64,000 nt of DNA, taken from positions 2,480,001 through 2,544,000 of the forward strand of contig CP053161.1 in the NCBI GenBank assembly GCA_014607495.2, read 5' to 3'. The notes below the pieces were generated by a model that was given only the letters and a program-made list of their open reading frames with translations, ran no database searches and had not been told where the DNA came from. Of the stretch, positions 22,966 to 34,929 are shown in pieces (within the stretch, counting starts at the first letter, position 1; each line of letters opens with the position of its first letter). The position numbers were made by a program, and so were the translations under genes. The DNA comes from Carposina sasakii. Lineage: Eukaryota; Arthropoda; Insecta; Lepidoptera; Carposinidae.

Positions 22966-24430
22966 TATAGATAATCATATCGACAATCATAGATATCTAT
23001 AACGTCACTATTTAATTTCTTCTAATTCTGATAACCCTTCATCGGTCACTTACTTGTCAAATTAGTCTCTCGACTTATGGTTTGTAGTATAGCTCTATAG
23101 CTCATAGCTTCTTTCACAACATACTGTAAAATTACAACCGAGACTACAGAACCAATGACACAAAATCCACCTCAGTATTGGCATAATTCAATACATTTGT
23201 GTAGTTTTTGCGCCATCAGCGATAACGAGGACGATGCGCGCGTTTAGCATAACTCGGTGCTCCTGCTATTCTAACTGAAGGTCGGATTTTTTTTTAATCA
23301 CGTTTTTGCAGTTCTTACCGTAATGTTCTCCGCTGCAATTTGTGCGAAGACTTTATAGGCTAGTGTTTTGTAACTTGAAGAGTAGGTAGGTACCTACATC
23401 TGCCCAGTGCATAGCTAGTCTTTGTGGTGATCATCTTGAACGCGCTCTAATACAAACATCTGACGTCTGGCCCATACTTAAACAAGTAAGCAGTAGGTAC
23501 TAGAAACGAAAATCCATGCCTTGATCCAAACAACGGCAAATCGACAACAAACAAGTTATTAAACTCAAAAAATACACTTAGGCAAGTTTTCTCTTCGAAA
23601 ATATTTGCGGAGGATAAAAGAGTAAATAGAGGAAAACATATTGAATTGGATGTTTGACAACCCTGCAGTGTAAATATATCATGTCGCCACCCTTACTACT
23701 AGCACTATAAAAATGTATAGGAGATACCAAATCCCTGACTAGCACAGACAGAGTGCGGTGCTGACAGGCTATAGGTAGAATGGTTTGAGCTTGGTTTAAA
23801 ACGAAAAGTTTCGGAATTGTCAAATCAGGGTATACCTACACTACCTACCGTCTGTAGTTCCGTGTCTGAAACCAAAGAAAATATTTAGGTACTATGTAAT
23901 TTAACTGTACCTATCTACTTACGTCTTTTCCAAGAAACGCATCCAGAAACTCTAAACTAAAAGTTTTAACTGCAGCTCAGATGTCTCCACAATTCTTTGA
24001 GATACCAAGAATCAAACATACCTGTATATTAGGTAGAAGGTATCAATATTGACGTACCCACGTAGTATTGACAAATATACAACAGATAGATCTGGATGAT
24101 CTGATTTACTCAGGAAATTGTATTTTCACTTCTTATCTCGTATAATGAAACATCCAGATTTTATGTGCGAAAATGGAAGTCCTTTCCGTTTCAGTTAAAG
24201 GTGAATAAGCTTTTACTCGGTCAGTTAGGTCCGTTATTAATATCAAAATGTAGGTTAGTTTAAAACTTTAAATATGGTATGCCAAAATCCGGATCTTCAG
24301 CTTTTGGTTCCCCATTGAATCTTTGATACCGTTTTTAGACCGTAAAAACCAGAGTCCAGCCCATATTAGTCCAGACAAAATACAAGAGGCCCATCAAAAA
24401 CCCAAATTTATAGATAAATGCCTTTATTTA
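22966..24430. other. AT-rich DNA, nothing recognised
   Basis: No gene or clear repeat. A GC-richer scrap around 23210-23280 has no interpretable frame. Confidence 0.4.
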
Positions 24431-24690
24431 TATATCTTCTTCTTCAGCCTATTGCAATCCACTGCTTGACGTAGGTCTCCTCCAGGGCACGCCACAAGGC
24501 TACTGCCACAGGGGGTTTTGCCCATAGCCACCACGCTGGGCAGGCGGGTTTATGACCGCAGTCAAATTTTTTTACTATACTACGAGGCGCTGCTGCCCAC
24601 CTCCCGGAAACCCTTAATCGCCTCGTACGATACCCACAGGCAGACATGGGTTGGTACAAACTCTACTCTGCCGGCACCACGCGGTTATCT
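24431..24690 (-). repeat. LINE 3' end, GAA-tailed
   Basis: Read on the - strand it contains GGGTATCGTACGAGGCGATT, ACCCGCCTGCCCAGCGTGGT, CTTGTGGCGTGCCCTGGAGG and GTGGATTGCAATAGGCTGAA, ending in GAA units. This is a non-coding 3' tail shared with 41860-41990, where the tail is GAT. Triplet tails fit RTE-like LINEs. Confidence 0.7.
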
Positions 24691-24695
24691 ATTTA

Positions 24696-25025
24696 TACAG
24701 GATGATTTTTGGTCGTCAACGTTCCCGAAAACTACGGAATCTCCTCGTCATCACGATCATTTTTCTCCATGGAAGCATACCTGGGAAGTGTCTGGTTTCC
24801 AAAATATTAGGGTCCAAAGTTGAGTAAATAGACTGTGTTTTTCGGCATAAATGCACATAGACGCGCGTAGCGGGATTTTTTCACGAAAAATAATTAATAT
24901 CTGTCTATAAAAAAACTATCATAAACACTAGACACTATAAATTTCGCACGATCAAGGAATTAAAAAAAATATATATATAGAGTACGTACCCTTCGTTAAA
25001 GGTGGCCACAAAAAAACACCCTGTA
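24696..25025 (+). mobile_element. CAGGRTG-ended element (family B), copy 1
   Basis: It is bounded by TACAGGATGATTTTTGGTCG and CACAAAAAAACACCCTGTA, inverted over the first 9-10 bases and flanked by TA, as in Tc1/mariner-type elements. Copies: 26412-26765 (inverted), 43048-43405, 49994-50251 (truncated) and 20754-20928 (fragment). It has no transposase frame, so it is non-autonomous. Confidence 0.72.
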
Positions 25026-26411
25026 TATATATAAATAATTATCTTTAAACTAGGGCTTTTGAACGATTATGTTCCCCTGCCCCTAAAATCTGTATATTGT
25101 GAATATATTATATTGTATTCTAGTGAAGCCCGGCTAGTACAGGCACACAAGTTTCGGGACCACAACCGTACGCATAGTATGTAAGTAAATAGTTACACCT
25201 ACGACCGTAGGACACTTACATCGCACAGTTCAATGGAGTCAAGTATTGTGTCTGCGGTATAATGTAAATAAATATAGCGCATATACCAACCTATCTACAA
25301 CAAACTGGAACAAATAGACCGCTGTTAGGCAAAAGTAACGAGGTCATTGAACCATCCCTATCGAGTGTCCCGGTGTCCCTATCCTGAGTATTTGTGTCCA
25401 TTGATTCAGCAAATGTAAAGGTAAATATGGCGATGAAAATTTTCTGGACAGATGAAAGAGACATCGCATTTCTGGAGAAACAACTATGTCTTGATTAGAT
25501 TGTTAACTAGGCTGTGACTATCGACATTGGCCTTACAGATTTAAATAAACTTCCTTGTCCAGAAGAAAGAAGAACACTTACACATTAACCTAGTCCCACA
25601 GTAAGATCCATAAGGTGTGTGTGTTGTGTCGTTGGTACCAAGCAACGGTAGGTATAATATATAAATAAAAATATAGATACTTAAGTATAAAAACATTATT
25701 TAAAGGTTATAGAAAATCACTTTTTGGAACTTTAAATCAACACGAAAATAGCACGATCATGGATTTAGAGTTCCAAGTAAAATAAGAAAAATTATATTCA
25801 AAAAATAAATCATAGTAGACTATGGTATAATGGACACGCACCTTACCCACTATGTAGGAATATACGAGACCTTCTAGTTTATTGTACACAGTCATAATAT
25901 GTAGTTTTCTTAATAGTAGAGCGAAGGGATTCTCTTTCATCAGAAGTTTGTTCCCTATCCCATTAACCCAGTCTACGTCTGATATCGTATTTTGGTCAGA
26001 TTTTAGGGGTTCATTAATGTTTTTTCTTTTCCGTATTTCCATTATATCGACATATCCTAGTAAAGTGGTTATGTGTCTGTGAATCCATATATTATGTAAA
26101 AACGATATGCATTCTATACTATTCTAGGATGCTACGGAAGCGTGTGATTTACACCAATATTATTCACTGGAAACACTTACGTATGTGTTAAGACAAATAT
26201 CGCATAACCGCTAACTTTATTTCATGCATATGATAGTAATTTCTGGAGTAGATAGAACCTATTGAGCTATTATTAGCTAATGACTATGGCTAGTGACAAC
26301 ATAGTCTGCACTTGATGTCTGTCTGAACCAACACGGTGCAGTCATTTATATACTAATGGACAGAACACTACACTGTAACTGAGGTTTTATATAACTAGAG
26401 CAAAGGGTATG
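25026..26411. other. AT-rich DNA, nothing recognised
   Basis: The longest open frame (25737-26042, -) is an AT-rich chance frame. No repeat family was identified. Confidence 0.4.
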
Positions 26412-26765
26412 TACAGAATGTTTTTCCGTTGCCACCCTTAACGAAAGGTGAAAGTAAGTAGGAAAAGTAAGTCTATGCCAAAAATGCTGGGAAAAGATGT
26501 GATTTTTTTTTAAAGAAATTTTTGTTACTCGATCGGGCGAAATTGTCCAGTATTTATGTTAGTTTTTTCATAGTCAGACATTAATTATTTCTCGTGAAAA
26601 AATCTTGCTACGCGCGACTATGTGCATTTATGCAGAAAAACGCAGTCTATTTACTCAACTCTGGACTCTTAATATATTGGATACCAGAAACTTCCAGTAT
26701 GCTTCCATGGAGAAAAATGATCCGTAGTTTTCGGGAACGTTAACGACCAAAAAACATCCTTGTAT
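26412..26765 (-). mobile_element. CAGGRTG-ended element (family B), copy 2
   Basis: An inverted, nearly full-length copy: TACAGAATGTTTTTCCGTTG at the left corresponds to the complement of the right end of other copies, and the right end closes with ACGACCAAAAAACATCCTTG. Several small differences mark it as an older copy. Confidence 0.7.
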
Positions 26766-27770
26766 AATTAACCTTCACCCAAGAACTTTGAGGTAAGGAT
26801 TTTTGGTTCTGGGAAGATAAACATTTGAATGTAGAACAGATACGTGTTAGAAATACGTGTTAGAAAAAAACATTCTAAAGTAATCCACGTACGGTTCAAA
26901 TATTTGACAATACATCTTGTACTTATATACAACCAGCCACAAAAATTAATTATAAATGAATGGTCACGGCTATGTCATGCCAGATTTTAGACCCAGATAT
27001 ATAAAGATCATAGATACCAGACCTTTTAGCTTATTTTTTGTAACTGACATACAAATTGCATGTCTTATCGATAAGGATCAGTTCACACATCAACGTCAAA
27101 TGTAAAGTACGAAGCACGTTCGAAAGATATAATGCAAGAACGGCCGGCATCTTATCTCACCGATTTTGGCGTCGCTACATTCTATACAACAGGGCAATAA
27201 GTTAACTAGAATACTCAGCAGTTTTATAAAGTTCATATAAATTCCGTCGATACATAGGCGAAATGCAAGGTCTTTGGTTGATACAGATATGTGAATCCTT
27301 TTGCATTCTTATGGTGCGTATACCGGTCATAAAATACTGTATAACAATATGTCAAAAGCCTATCAAGGAAATTAATTTAAATATTAATTTGGAACAACCA
27401 GCTTTTAATATAGATAAGAGTTCTCTTTTTAAATCATAAAGTAAACTTTTTATTTTTCCATTAAACAACTCTACACATTTTATTACATACAATAACGACT
27501 TTCAAAAGCGAATAAATTAGCTTGGGTCCTTAACCTCGGAAATGAAGCAATTTATGTAAATGCAAATGAAAGTAACTTTGGAAGGTATCGGATTCTATAT
27601 ATTCCAACTCGGATATGATCATACCTGAATTTCACACGCAAGACGCCACAGTGTAAGAAATTGAAAAAACCACCTACTTTACCGTCTCTTACAATTATAG
27701 TATGCTAACTACTTGTACATATATTTTATCTTTACTTTACCTATGATCTAGATCTTGGTTAATTATAAAT
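26766..27770. other. AT-rich DNA, nothing recognised
   Basis: No gene or repeat family was recognised. Confidence 0.4.
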
Positions 27771-28024
27771 ACATATAATCACGTCTTTATCCCATACGGG
27801 GTAGGCAGAGCACCAAGGGCCGATAGAACCACATGGTGCCACTTCTGACCAATTTTGAGGGTATAGTTGAGATGTACAAGTTCGGTTAATAGTGAGTGGT
27901 GATCAGCCCATCGCCTACAAAACACAAAGACCCTCTTATCCCTCTACTGACTTGTACAGTATGCCCGTTAAGAGAAGCAGCTGTAGTATACTTTTTTTTT
28001 TCACTCCCAGAGCAGCATACAAGA
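27771..28024 (-). repeat. Retroposon-like repeat with (ATGT)n end, copy 2
   Basis: Full length relative to 4211-4463, with the same landmarks (GGGGTAGGCAGAGCACCAAG, GATAGAACCACATGGTGCC, ACTCCCAGAGCAGCATA). Minor differences include a shorter piece after GCCCGT. Confidence 0.62.
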
Positions 28025-30298
28025 AATTATAAATAACTTATATAAATAAACAAGTTTTCTCGAAATGAGACTGCTTCCAGAAAACCAATTAAGATGGTGA
28101 AAATTTATTACAATAAGTTAGATAAGCCATGAAATTCCTTTTTTATCACAATTTTGTTGGATGACTGACCATACGAGTATTACCTACAGTGATGTATATG
28201 CGACCCGCAAAAAACTATCAATGTGTCCACACACATTGTATAATATTTGAGAAACTTCATCGTTATGTTACTCTGCTGCCAGCAAATGAAAGGGTCTACT
28301 CTGTGACCAACCCGTAACGACACCATGAGGGAAGTCGCAACAAATAAAACAACAGAGTAAAGTAAGTTAAATAGAGTAAAAAGACTATTCGAGGGTAAAA
28401 TCGAGAAATTGCATCCTGTAGTTGCTAGTGTGCAACTACACTGCAGCGATTCGAAACAAACTTCTAATAAGAAAACTTGGTGAAAAAGCGCGCTCGTTGA
28501 CGACACTGCGCAGATCCAGCTTATCAGTGGCCTTCTCGTACACACTAGAACCTCGTTACTGTATCTGTTTGGTTACAGTTACAGCTCGCAAAATCAGTAC
28601 GCTCGGTGAAAGCGTTCCGGCGCCGTCGTGAGCCCGTACACACTAGAACCTCGTATTGTATCACGCATGTTACGGTTACAGCTCGCTAATGAGTACCCAG
28701 CTTAAGCCAAATCGAAAAAGCAAAGTATGAACCTTGTGAACTTTTTTATAATTATTAGACACTGATAAACAAAAACTATCTCATAGTATCCAATTTGATC
28801 ACTAAAAATTATCCTGTTTTTCTTTGCTATTTAATAACTTTTTTGTGTAAAGTCGTAAGTCCTCCCTAAAGTTCATTTATTACAAAGTGGATGTTGATCA
28901 GCCAAGTGTCGTTGTCGACATTCCACTGTACAGTTCAACAGATAACCTGTAAACTTGCACGAAAGGAGTATAAAAAACCAGAACAAGTCTCTTAAATAAC
29001 ACAAAATAAACCAAGGTGAAATAAAACGTAACAGTAAACGCATCGAAGTGTGTTCGAACTTCGAATAACTCAGATAAGAGATGATAATGTCTTAATGGGA
29101 TTGGCTACTGAACTTAATGTACATGCTACACGAGATCATTAAATCATTATTCTATTGCGTGATGTTTTATTCCATTGAATCTCTACTTAATACAAATCAA
29201 AATCCTTTCCATTGTCTGTACGCTTAGATTTTACACGGATTTAATCAACAGTGCAAGCGAAAGAGGTGTGTTAGGACCGTAGCAGATGGAGATCCGTAAT
29301 CTCTGCCTACTCCTTCGGGAAAAAGAAAGAAGAACTTAACTATTAAAGTAGTTATTGTATAGTAAAATTAATTCGAGTTCATGCAAGCAAAGCCTCAAGC
29401 GACCACCTAGTTAAATATACAAATGGTTTTGACTTGCTAATCCATCATTTTAATTTATTACTCACACTTCGGAAGTCACTTTCGTACATCTGATTGTCAT
29501 TTTGTCACTTTGTATTATCCGGATAATGTTAGATTGATAATAATATAATTATGAAAGGGTATGTAATGCATATTTAATAGATTTATAGAAGAAATCAATA
29601 AATCTATGCATATAAAGGAAAGTCGTGTTAGTTACACTATTTATAACTCAAGAACGGCTGTACTGATTTGGCAAATTTTTTCCCTGATGATTTCAACATT
29701 TCTTTTTTTTCTGCAGTCCACGCGGACGGAGTCGCAGGCATCCACTAGTAAAATATATACTTAGGAACCATCATTGTTCCCTCTTGCAACAGTTAACTAA
29801 AGTTTAGAGTGCATTTGTCATAAAAACCTTTATCTAAAGTAGGTACCTACCTATTTTTATTAATGGTCTTTATTGTGTCGGCCATAAACATTTCGCAAAA
29901 GAACTAACCTAGCATTTCAGCATAGTAACACTAGGCATTATAAAATCAAATGAAGATGGGACAAGCTGATAGCATCGTGTATCCGAGACATTATACATGA
30001 TGGTTCAATTAAAACGTCTGCTTGTTAGTCCGGTGGGCATTTTTAACGCGATTTCTTCGAGATAATATGTGACATTTGATTGACAGAACGTACAGATGCC
30101 GTAAAAAATGTTAAGAATCCCTGCATCGGTTATTTTCATCTCGCCCACCTGTGGATAAATCTTAGATGAATTATTACGTCACTGGGATAAATAGTTGAAC
30201 GGAGAAAGGATCTTTGGTAAGTATGACAAGTTAAGATTATCATTTACTATGTTGTATCAAAATCTGCCTTTATCAAAAGTATATAATTAGATTTTTTT
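28025..30298. other. Unassigned DNA with short repeat scraps
   Basis: This includes an imperfect direct repeat (28537-28589 and 28635-28686), a scrap at 29262-29338 containing AGCGAAAGAGGTGTGTTAGG and CTCTGCCTACTCCTTCGGG (a type often joined to (ATGT)n-ended repeats), and a 40-bp inverted head of family D at 29713-29752. The 121-codon frame at 28180-28545 (-) has no recognisable motif. No gene is supported. Confidence 0.4.
28537..28686 (+). repeat. Imperfect direct repeat, about 50 bp, period 98
   Basis: CGTACACACTAGAACCTCGT at 28537 recurs at 28635. Both are followed, after a variable stretch, by TTAC(A/G)GTTACAGCTCGC. The GC-richer segment between contains ACGCTCGGTGAAAGCG. It could be a degraded tandem duplication. 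Confidence 0.6.
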
Positions 30299-30450
30299 AA
30301 ATAGGCTATGCAGTGGGACACATGCTGGGCAAATGCCTCCCACATTTGAGCCCACACTTGTCGTGTTCCCGCTATAGTGGCCCAATCAGGCAGAAACTTA
30401 TCCAGGTCGTCCCTCCATCTTCTCCTAGGTCTTCCCCTATGCCAGTTTCC
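30299..30450 (-). pseudogene. LINE 3'-end fragment, inverted
   Basis: The complement of this stretch matches the end of the LINE at 22340-22495, including GGGGAAGACCTAGGAGAAGA, GACGACCTGGATAAGTTTCT and GCGGGAACACGACAAGTGTG. It is directly joined to a headless SINE copy on its right. Confidence 0.72.
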
Positions 30451-30456
30451 GTCTTA

Positions 30457-30652
30457 ATGTTGCAAAAATTGTCACTTAGCTCATGCCTCGGAAAGCATGT
30501 AAAACCATTGGTCCTGCGCCTAATCTCTCTCCGGTCGTGTCGGCTTTCCGTCCCATCGGACTATGAGAGTAACGGAATAGAGAGTGCATCTGTGTTTGCG
30601 CACACACTTGTGCACTATCTCCTGCGTACCTGGCCAATCTCAGTAAAGTTAT
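30457..30652 (+). repeat. tRNA-derived SINE, body only
   Basis: It begins at TTAATGTTGCAAAAATTGTC, the sequence just after the tRNA-like head in other copies. It keeps GCCTCGGAAAGCATGTAAAA and CGTCCCATCGGACTATGAGA, and stops at CTGGCCAATCTCAGTAAAG. Without box A and box B it cannot be transcribed on its own. Confidence 0.78.
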
Positions 30653-32364
30653 TAATGGCGAGACGTAGCATGTGAAAATTATAAAGATAACTCCTTTACT
30701 CTTTGCCTGCACACAAAGCTATTTTTAAGATGTCTGCCTGACCATTTTCATCTTTCGGATTAAATTCTAATTCCTACTAATAACATTTATGATAATAAAT
30801 GTAAGAGTTTCTAAGATTCCAACGGATTTTTAGCCAATTTCTATAACTGATCTTGACAGATTTTTTGCATAATTATTCAATTGTTTTCATACAAAATTTC
30901 AGATTAGGAATTTTAAAAATCCGAGATTCTTTTTGATCTCTCGTATTGAAATTGCCCGTTAGTATTGTTATGGAAATCGACGACTGTGTGTAAAATACGC
31001 TATCTAAACTTGTTAACCAAATGTTACACTGTAAGATTCACAATAATCAATTACGTATTAAAAAGTAAAAATATAACAATGAAAAAGCCATTTTTTATCA
31101 TACCGCAAATACTCATGTACAGTCTCGATTCAAACGGAAATATTTATTAATTCAATGTCTGAATTATAAAAAACTAAGTACCTACCTACGCAATTGGCCA
31201 AAAATGCGATTCATCTCCATGTTACATACTTGCATGATAATTAATTTTATTTTTAAGGAAAGTTAGTAGTGACTGACGGTTAAAAATGAAATTATTTTTC
31301 TACGTCTAGTGTCCTTCACGGTTAGGTGAAGTCAATAAATAGCCATTGAAGTACATATATAGCTCCATGTGAATAACTGATGCAAAGTGCCATCGGACTA
31401 CTACTGTTCAGCCTACCATTTTGTATTCTAAGGTCAGGGATCGTCTAATGGGTCTAATGGTTATTTTCAGAAATAAAAAAAAATGTCATAGACAAACGCT
31501 ACACTGACACAATTCTACTAACATTTTATTAGAATGCGTTTCAGTTGTGGGCCCGCTAAAATAGACCCAGTAGAATTGCGGTGCAGGTCGTCAAATAAAT
31601 GACAAAGAAAAACTGTTCGTACGTGTCGCAAATGAGCGAAGTTGTGCTAACCCCGGCTCGAGGTAACAAAATCAATTTTACCCGGAAAACAGATTGTCGA
31701 GTTGTTTTTCTGCCGGGGTAAATGAAAAACAAGGCAAAAACAACGTCGGTCAGATATTTACAACTTGTTTTGGTTTACAATAAATTGTAGGGTAGAGTGT
31801 TGATCGAAATCTTACGGAATAGTTTAATAATCCCACTAACTATTAAAAAAAAATCTAAGCTGTAATTTTCGATACGTCAATTTTATATGTAGGTAACAGT
31901 AGCACCAACAAATAGTACCAAATGTAATAAAAATTAAAATTCCTATATATTCTAATATCCAACGAGCTTTTTATTCTTTTACTCATCGTACAAACTTCAC
32001 AAACTAAGATCTGCACACAATAGTTTTGAACAGGAATGGAGGTAACTGTTTTAGTTCGGGTATTAACCTCAGCCTTTGTGTGGAATTTTCTTTAGTTGCG
32101 AAAAACAATTCCAGATCTGGAATGTAACTGGGATACCTAGAGTTGGCAATTGGTTTTCTCATGTTTACCTAGCATTGGATTGGATCTAAATAATCTTTAC
32201 ATTCCTCGCTCATTATTATTTTCACGGTAACATTGCTCTAGTTTCGAAGAATTGCGTCAAATATTGGTTTTAAAAATAAAATTTTGCTCTATGTATACAA
32301 ATTCGATTGTGTTTTTATTTTTGATAGGTACCTGCAACTTTTAATAACAATAAGTTTAATTGGC
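30653..32364. other. AT-rich DNA, nothing recognised
   Basis: No gene or repeat family was recognised. A GC-richer patch near 31545-31680 has no useful frame. Confidence 0.4.
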
Positions 32365-32684
32365 ACTAGTGGACGCCCGCGACTCCGTCCGCGTGGACTA
32401 CAGAAAAAATAAAATGTCGAAATTATCCGGGATAAAAACATTTTCCCGGGATAAAAAGTCTATATGTTAAGTGGGACTTATCACAATATATTCCTGAAAA
32501 CTGCATCGAAATCGGTTCAGCCGTTTCTGAGATTAGCGTGCACAAACGCACAGACAAACAGACAAAAATTGCAAAAATCATTGTTTTGGGTACTATTGCG
32601 TTGATAAAGGTCTTCTATGCTATTTTTTCTCATTTATCTTCCATGTACAGACAGCGATCCGTTACATTTTTATTATATGTATAG
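32365..32684 (+). repeat. ACTAGTGGACGCCCGCGACT family (D), copy 2
   Basis: A full copy, with the phrase CCGGGATAAAA occurring twice (near 32430 and 32446), a small internal duplication absent from copy 1. It ends TTATTATATGTATAG immediately before a second head of the same family. Confidence 0.7.
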
Positions 32685-32747
32685 ACTAGTGGACGCCCGC
32701 GACTCCATCCGCGTGGACTACAGATAAAATAAAATGTCGAAATTAAT
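32685..32747 (+). repeat. Family D, truncated tandem copy
   Basis: A second ACTAGTGGACGCCCGCGACT head starts directly at the end of copy 2 and runs to AAAATGTCGAAATTA. It is then cut off by the TAA-flanked Harbinger-like MITE. Confidence 0.65.
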
Positions 32748-32752
32748 ACTAA

Positions 32753-33016
32753 GGACCGATTTTTTAATATATTCATATAGCGTATCTGGGGAATAAAGTT
32801 GATGCTGTTAAAACTTGATCAGCCCCCCTAGCATGACCAGGCATCGTGGATATCGTATCGTACGATATTGTATCGTCTCTATACAAAATTCAACATGGCT
32901 GCTATATTTATCGTATTTTGACAGGCTAAATGTCGATAAATTGGTTTATCATATCGTGTTTCGCAGGTCATGCTAGGCTTCCAGATAGGTAACCTGTCAT
33001 TGGGGAAAATCGACCC
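32753..33016. mobile_element. Harbinger-like MITE, copy 2, interrupted
   Basis: Left end GGACCGATTTTTTAATATAT, right end complement GGGTCGATTTTCCCCAATGA. TAA flanks both sides (32750-32752 and 33017-33019). The central part is replaced by an inserted TAGCATGACC-ended MITE at about 32821-32979. The two halves still align with 6577-6711 once this is removed. Confidence 0.68.
32821..32979. mobile_element. TAGCATGACC-ended MITE (family A), copy 1
   Basis: The left end AGCCCCCCTAGCATGACC is matched at the right by GGTCATGCTAGGCT. The interior is rich in ATCGTATCGT/ACGATAT palindromes and contains CAAAATTCAACATGGC. Copies at 44155-44298 and 57814-57958. It sits inside a Harbinger-like MITE. Confidence 0.72.
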
Positions 33017-33019
33017 TAA

Positions 33020-33600
33020 GCAGTAACATATTCTACGCTATAACTAAATTTCTCTGTATTTATCTGTCTATGTAAAAGCCCTAAACGTAAAGCCCTGTTC
33101 GGGGTATCCCGATAAATGATAAGACTTGGTAAATGATGACTTGGTTATATTAGAGAAAACAGAGAAATTATAAGAGAAACTAATATTAATATGAGTACGC
33201 GTGACTTGGTGTATCGATGGTTGCGATCGATGATGCGAACTGACTTGCGTAATACAATTGTTTGGTGCGGTGTCTAATGAGGTTAGTAAAAAGCTGATGT
33301 CGGCAAAATATATTGTACGGCGCTAGCTCGTACATATTCCCGGGCGAGGGAATGGGAGATGCAATGGTTTAATGAGTAGTTATGATATACAAGATGAATA
33401 AACAATTTGCTTAAAAGTAATGGAAGATAGGGTTATAATTGAGATGAATTTTAACTTAATTCGACGAAACATGAAACACTGATCGCAGCACCGGCGAGGT
33501 GCTTCTATTTTGTTTTGATAATCGTGCACTTATCATGGGAAGCTCACTGATTTCACTCATAGTACACTGATTGTTCGTAGTAACACTCTCACTACACTGA
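33020..33600. other. AT-rich DNA, nothing recognised
   Basis: No gene or repeat family was recognised up to the GC-rich island. Confidence 0.4.
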
Positions 33601-33635
33601 GCACTTATATTTTATATTATATTTGCACGAGGGGC

Positions 33636-33819
33636 GGGCGGCGGCAGAGGGCCAGCCGGCACCGCGTCCGCCGCCGCCGCCGCCGCCGCCGCCGCTGCCG
33701 CCGCCGCCGCCGCGCGCTGTCGGGACACGAGCACCGCTACGCCGACGAACACTATCGCGGACATGACGTATATAGCCGTATAATGTTCGTCGGCGTAGCG
33801 GTGCTCGTGTCCCGACAGC
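33636..33819. repeat. GCC-repeat island with a 40-bp inverted repeat
   Basis: A run of GCC triplets (33667-33713, with one CTG break) is followed by a hairpin. Arm 33716-33755 (starting GCTGTCGGGACACGAGCACC) pairs with 33780-33819 with one mismatch across a 24-base loop. On the - strand the frame through both arms reads AIYVMSAIVFVGVAVLVSRQ and then a polyalanine tract, which resembles a membrane segment. No splice site or family match supports a gene. It could be a promoter or first exon of an unrecognised gene that has suffered an inverted duplication. Confidence 0.6.
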
Positions 33820-34012
33820 GGACACGAAGTTCCCAAAGTGGTCCAGGTGGACCCCCAGGGGTCCACAGGAGACTCGATGGGGGTCTACGTTGGTGTGAAA
33901 AAATGGGGCTTCACCATTAATTTGTATGTGGTGTAGGCCTGTAGGGGGTCCACGGGAACCAGTTAACTTTGGAAAGGGGTCTATTAAAAAAAAAAGTTTG
34001 GGAATCCCTGCC
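33820..34012. mobile_element. hAT-like MITE, left end degraded
   Basis: The right end in complement is CAGGGATTCCCAAACTTTTT, a classic hAT terminus. The left side has GAAGTTCCCAAAGTGGTCCA, the matching sub-terminal sequence. Its outermost bases are altered where they meet the hairpin arm. An internal inverted motif (GTGGACCCCC / GGGGTCCAC) is present. No 8-bp target duplication could be identified. Confidence 0.55.
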
Positions 34013-34118
34013 CTAAACTGTGTGTTTGAGTAACTTTCGCGTTAAAGTACCAGCATGATTCAAATTTTCAACTCTACTTATAATGCATGTGTTACATTTT
34101 GTCACCTTTAAGCAAGCA

Positions 34119-34188
34119 AGGTTCTATCGGCCCTTGGTGCTCTGCCTACCCTGTAAAGGATAAAGGCGTGATTATATGTATGTATGTA
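34119..34188 (+). repeat. Retroposon-like repeat fragment with (ATGT)n end
   Basis: A + strand copy of the distal part: GGTTCTATCGGCCCTTGGTG, CTCTGCCTACCCTGTAAAGG, ATAAAGGCGTGATTATATGT and ATGT units. Confidence 0.6.
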
Positions 34189-34929
34189 TCTTTAAGCATT
34201 GCTTTAATTACATGTATTGCTTTAATGGTGGATCCATTAACAATATCAGCTGGAATTCCGCCAACCTACTTGCGGTAAAGATAACTAACTAGCGGAACCA
34301 AAACTATCGAAATTGTCGACGTCAAGGTATATTGTTGGCAAACCCTCGTAAAAATCTGAAAGTTGATTAGGTAAAATTCTAACCTGAAATTGCATTTAAG
34401 GGCATGTACAGACTAGGCTAATGAGGCCTATGGAATTTTAATGTAGACTATGCACTGACATGTTTATCTAGCTAGACATTAGGGTAGTAAAAATTTCACC
34501 GGAAAAATCACAGATTTATTATAAATTAACAACGACTTTTCCGTAGTTAGTCAATACGAGTAACTCTTTGCTCTGAATTTAATAGTTTATCGCATTGTCC
34601 AAGCTTTATACGCATGTGTACAAACCTTAGTTCATATAGAATCAACAATTGTGATAATTTCTTGACTCCCCGTTATTATTGTATACTTGTGAAGCTTTCC
34701 CCATACCCATGACTTCACTCCTCCCCTACTGAATTGGCAGATCGTGATTTATGTACGAATGTTGCGTTGTGCTGCAACCACGCAGATAAACTTCTCATTT
34801 TCAGGAGAGCATGACAGAAAAAACTCACTCGTGTTATGTGTATACGCATTATCAGTTAAGTTAAATATTAATACATAATATCACTTTGTATCAAAAACGT
34901 TCATACTGATTTACAGAAGTTTTTCTAAT
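34189..34929. other. AT-rich DNA left of the BEL/Pao element
   Basis: Nothing recognised. The last five bases (34925-34929, CTAAT) are one half of the retrotransposon target duplication. Confidence 0.5.

Noticed and set aside
28180..28545. 121-codon - strand frame
   Set aside because: It overlaps the direct-repeat patch, shows no family features and lacks exon signals.
33592..33866. Two - strand frames with polyglycine or polyalanine
   Set aside because: Both are produced by the GCC triplet run. The membrane-like stretch in one is noted, but without splice sites or homology I do not call a gene.
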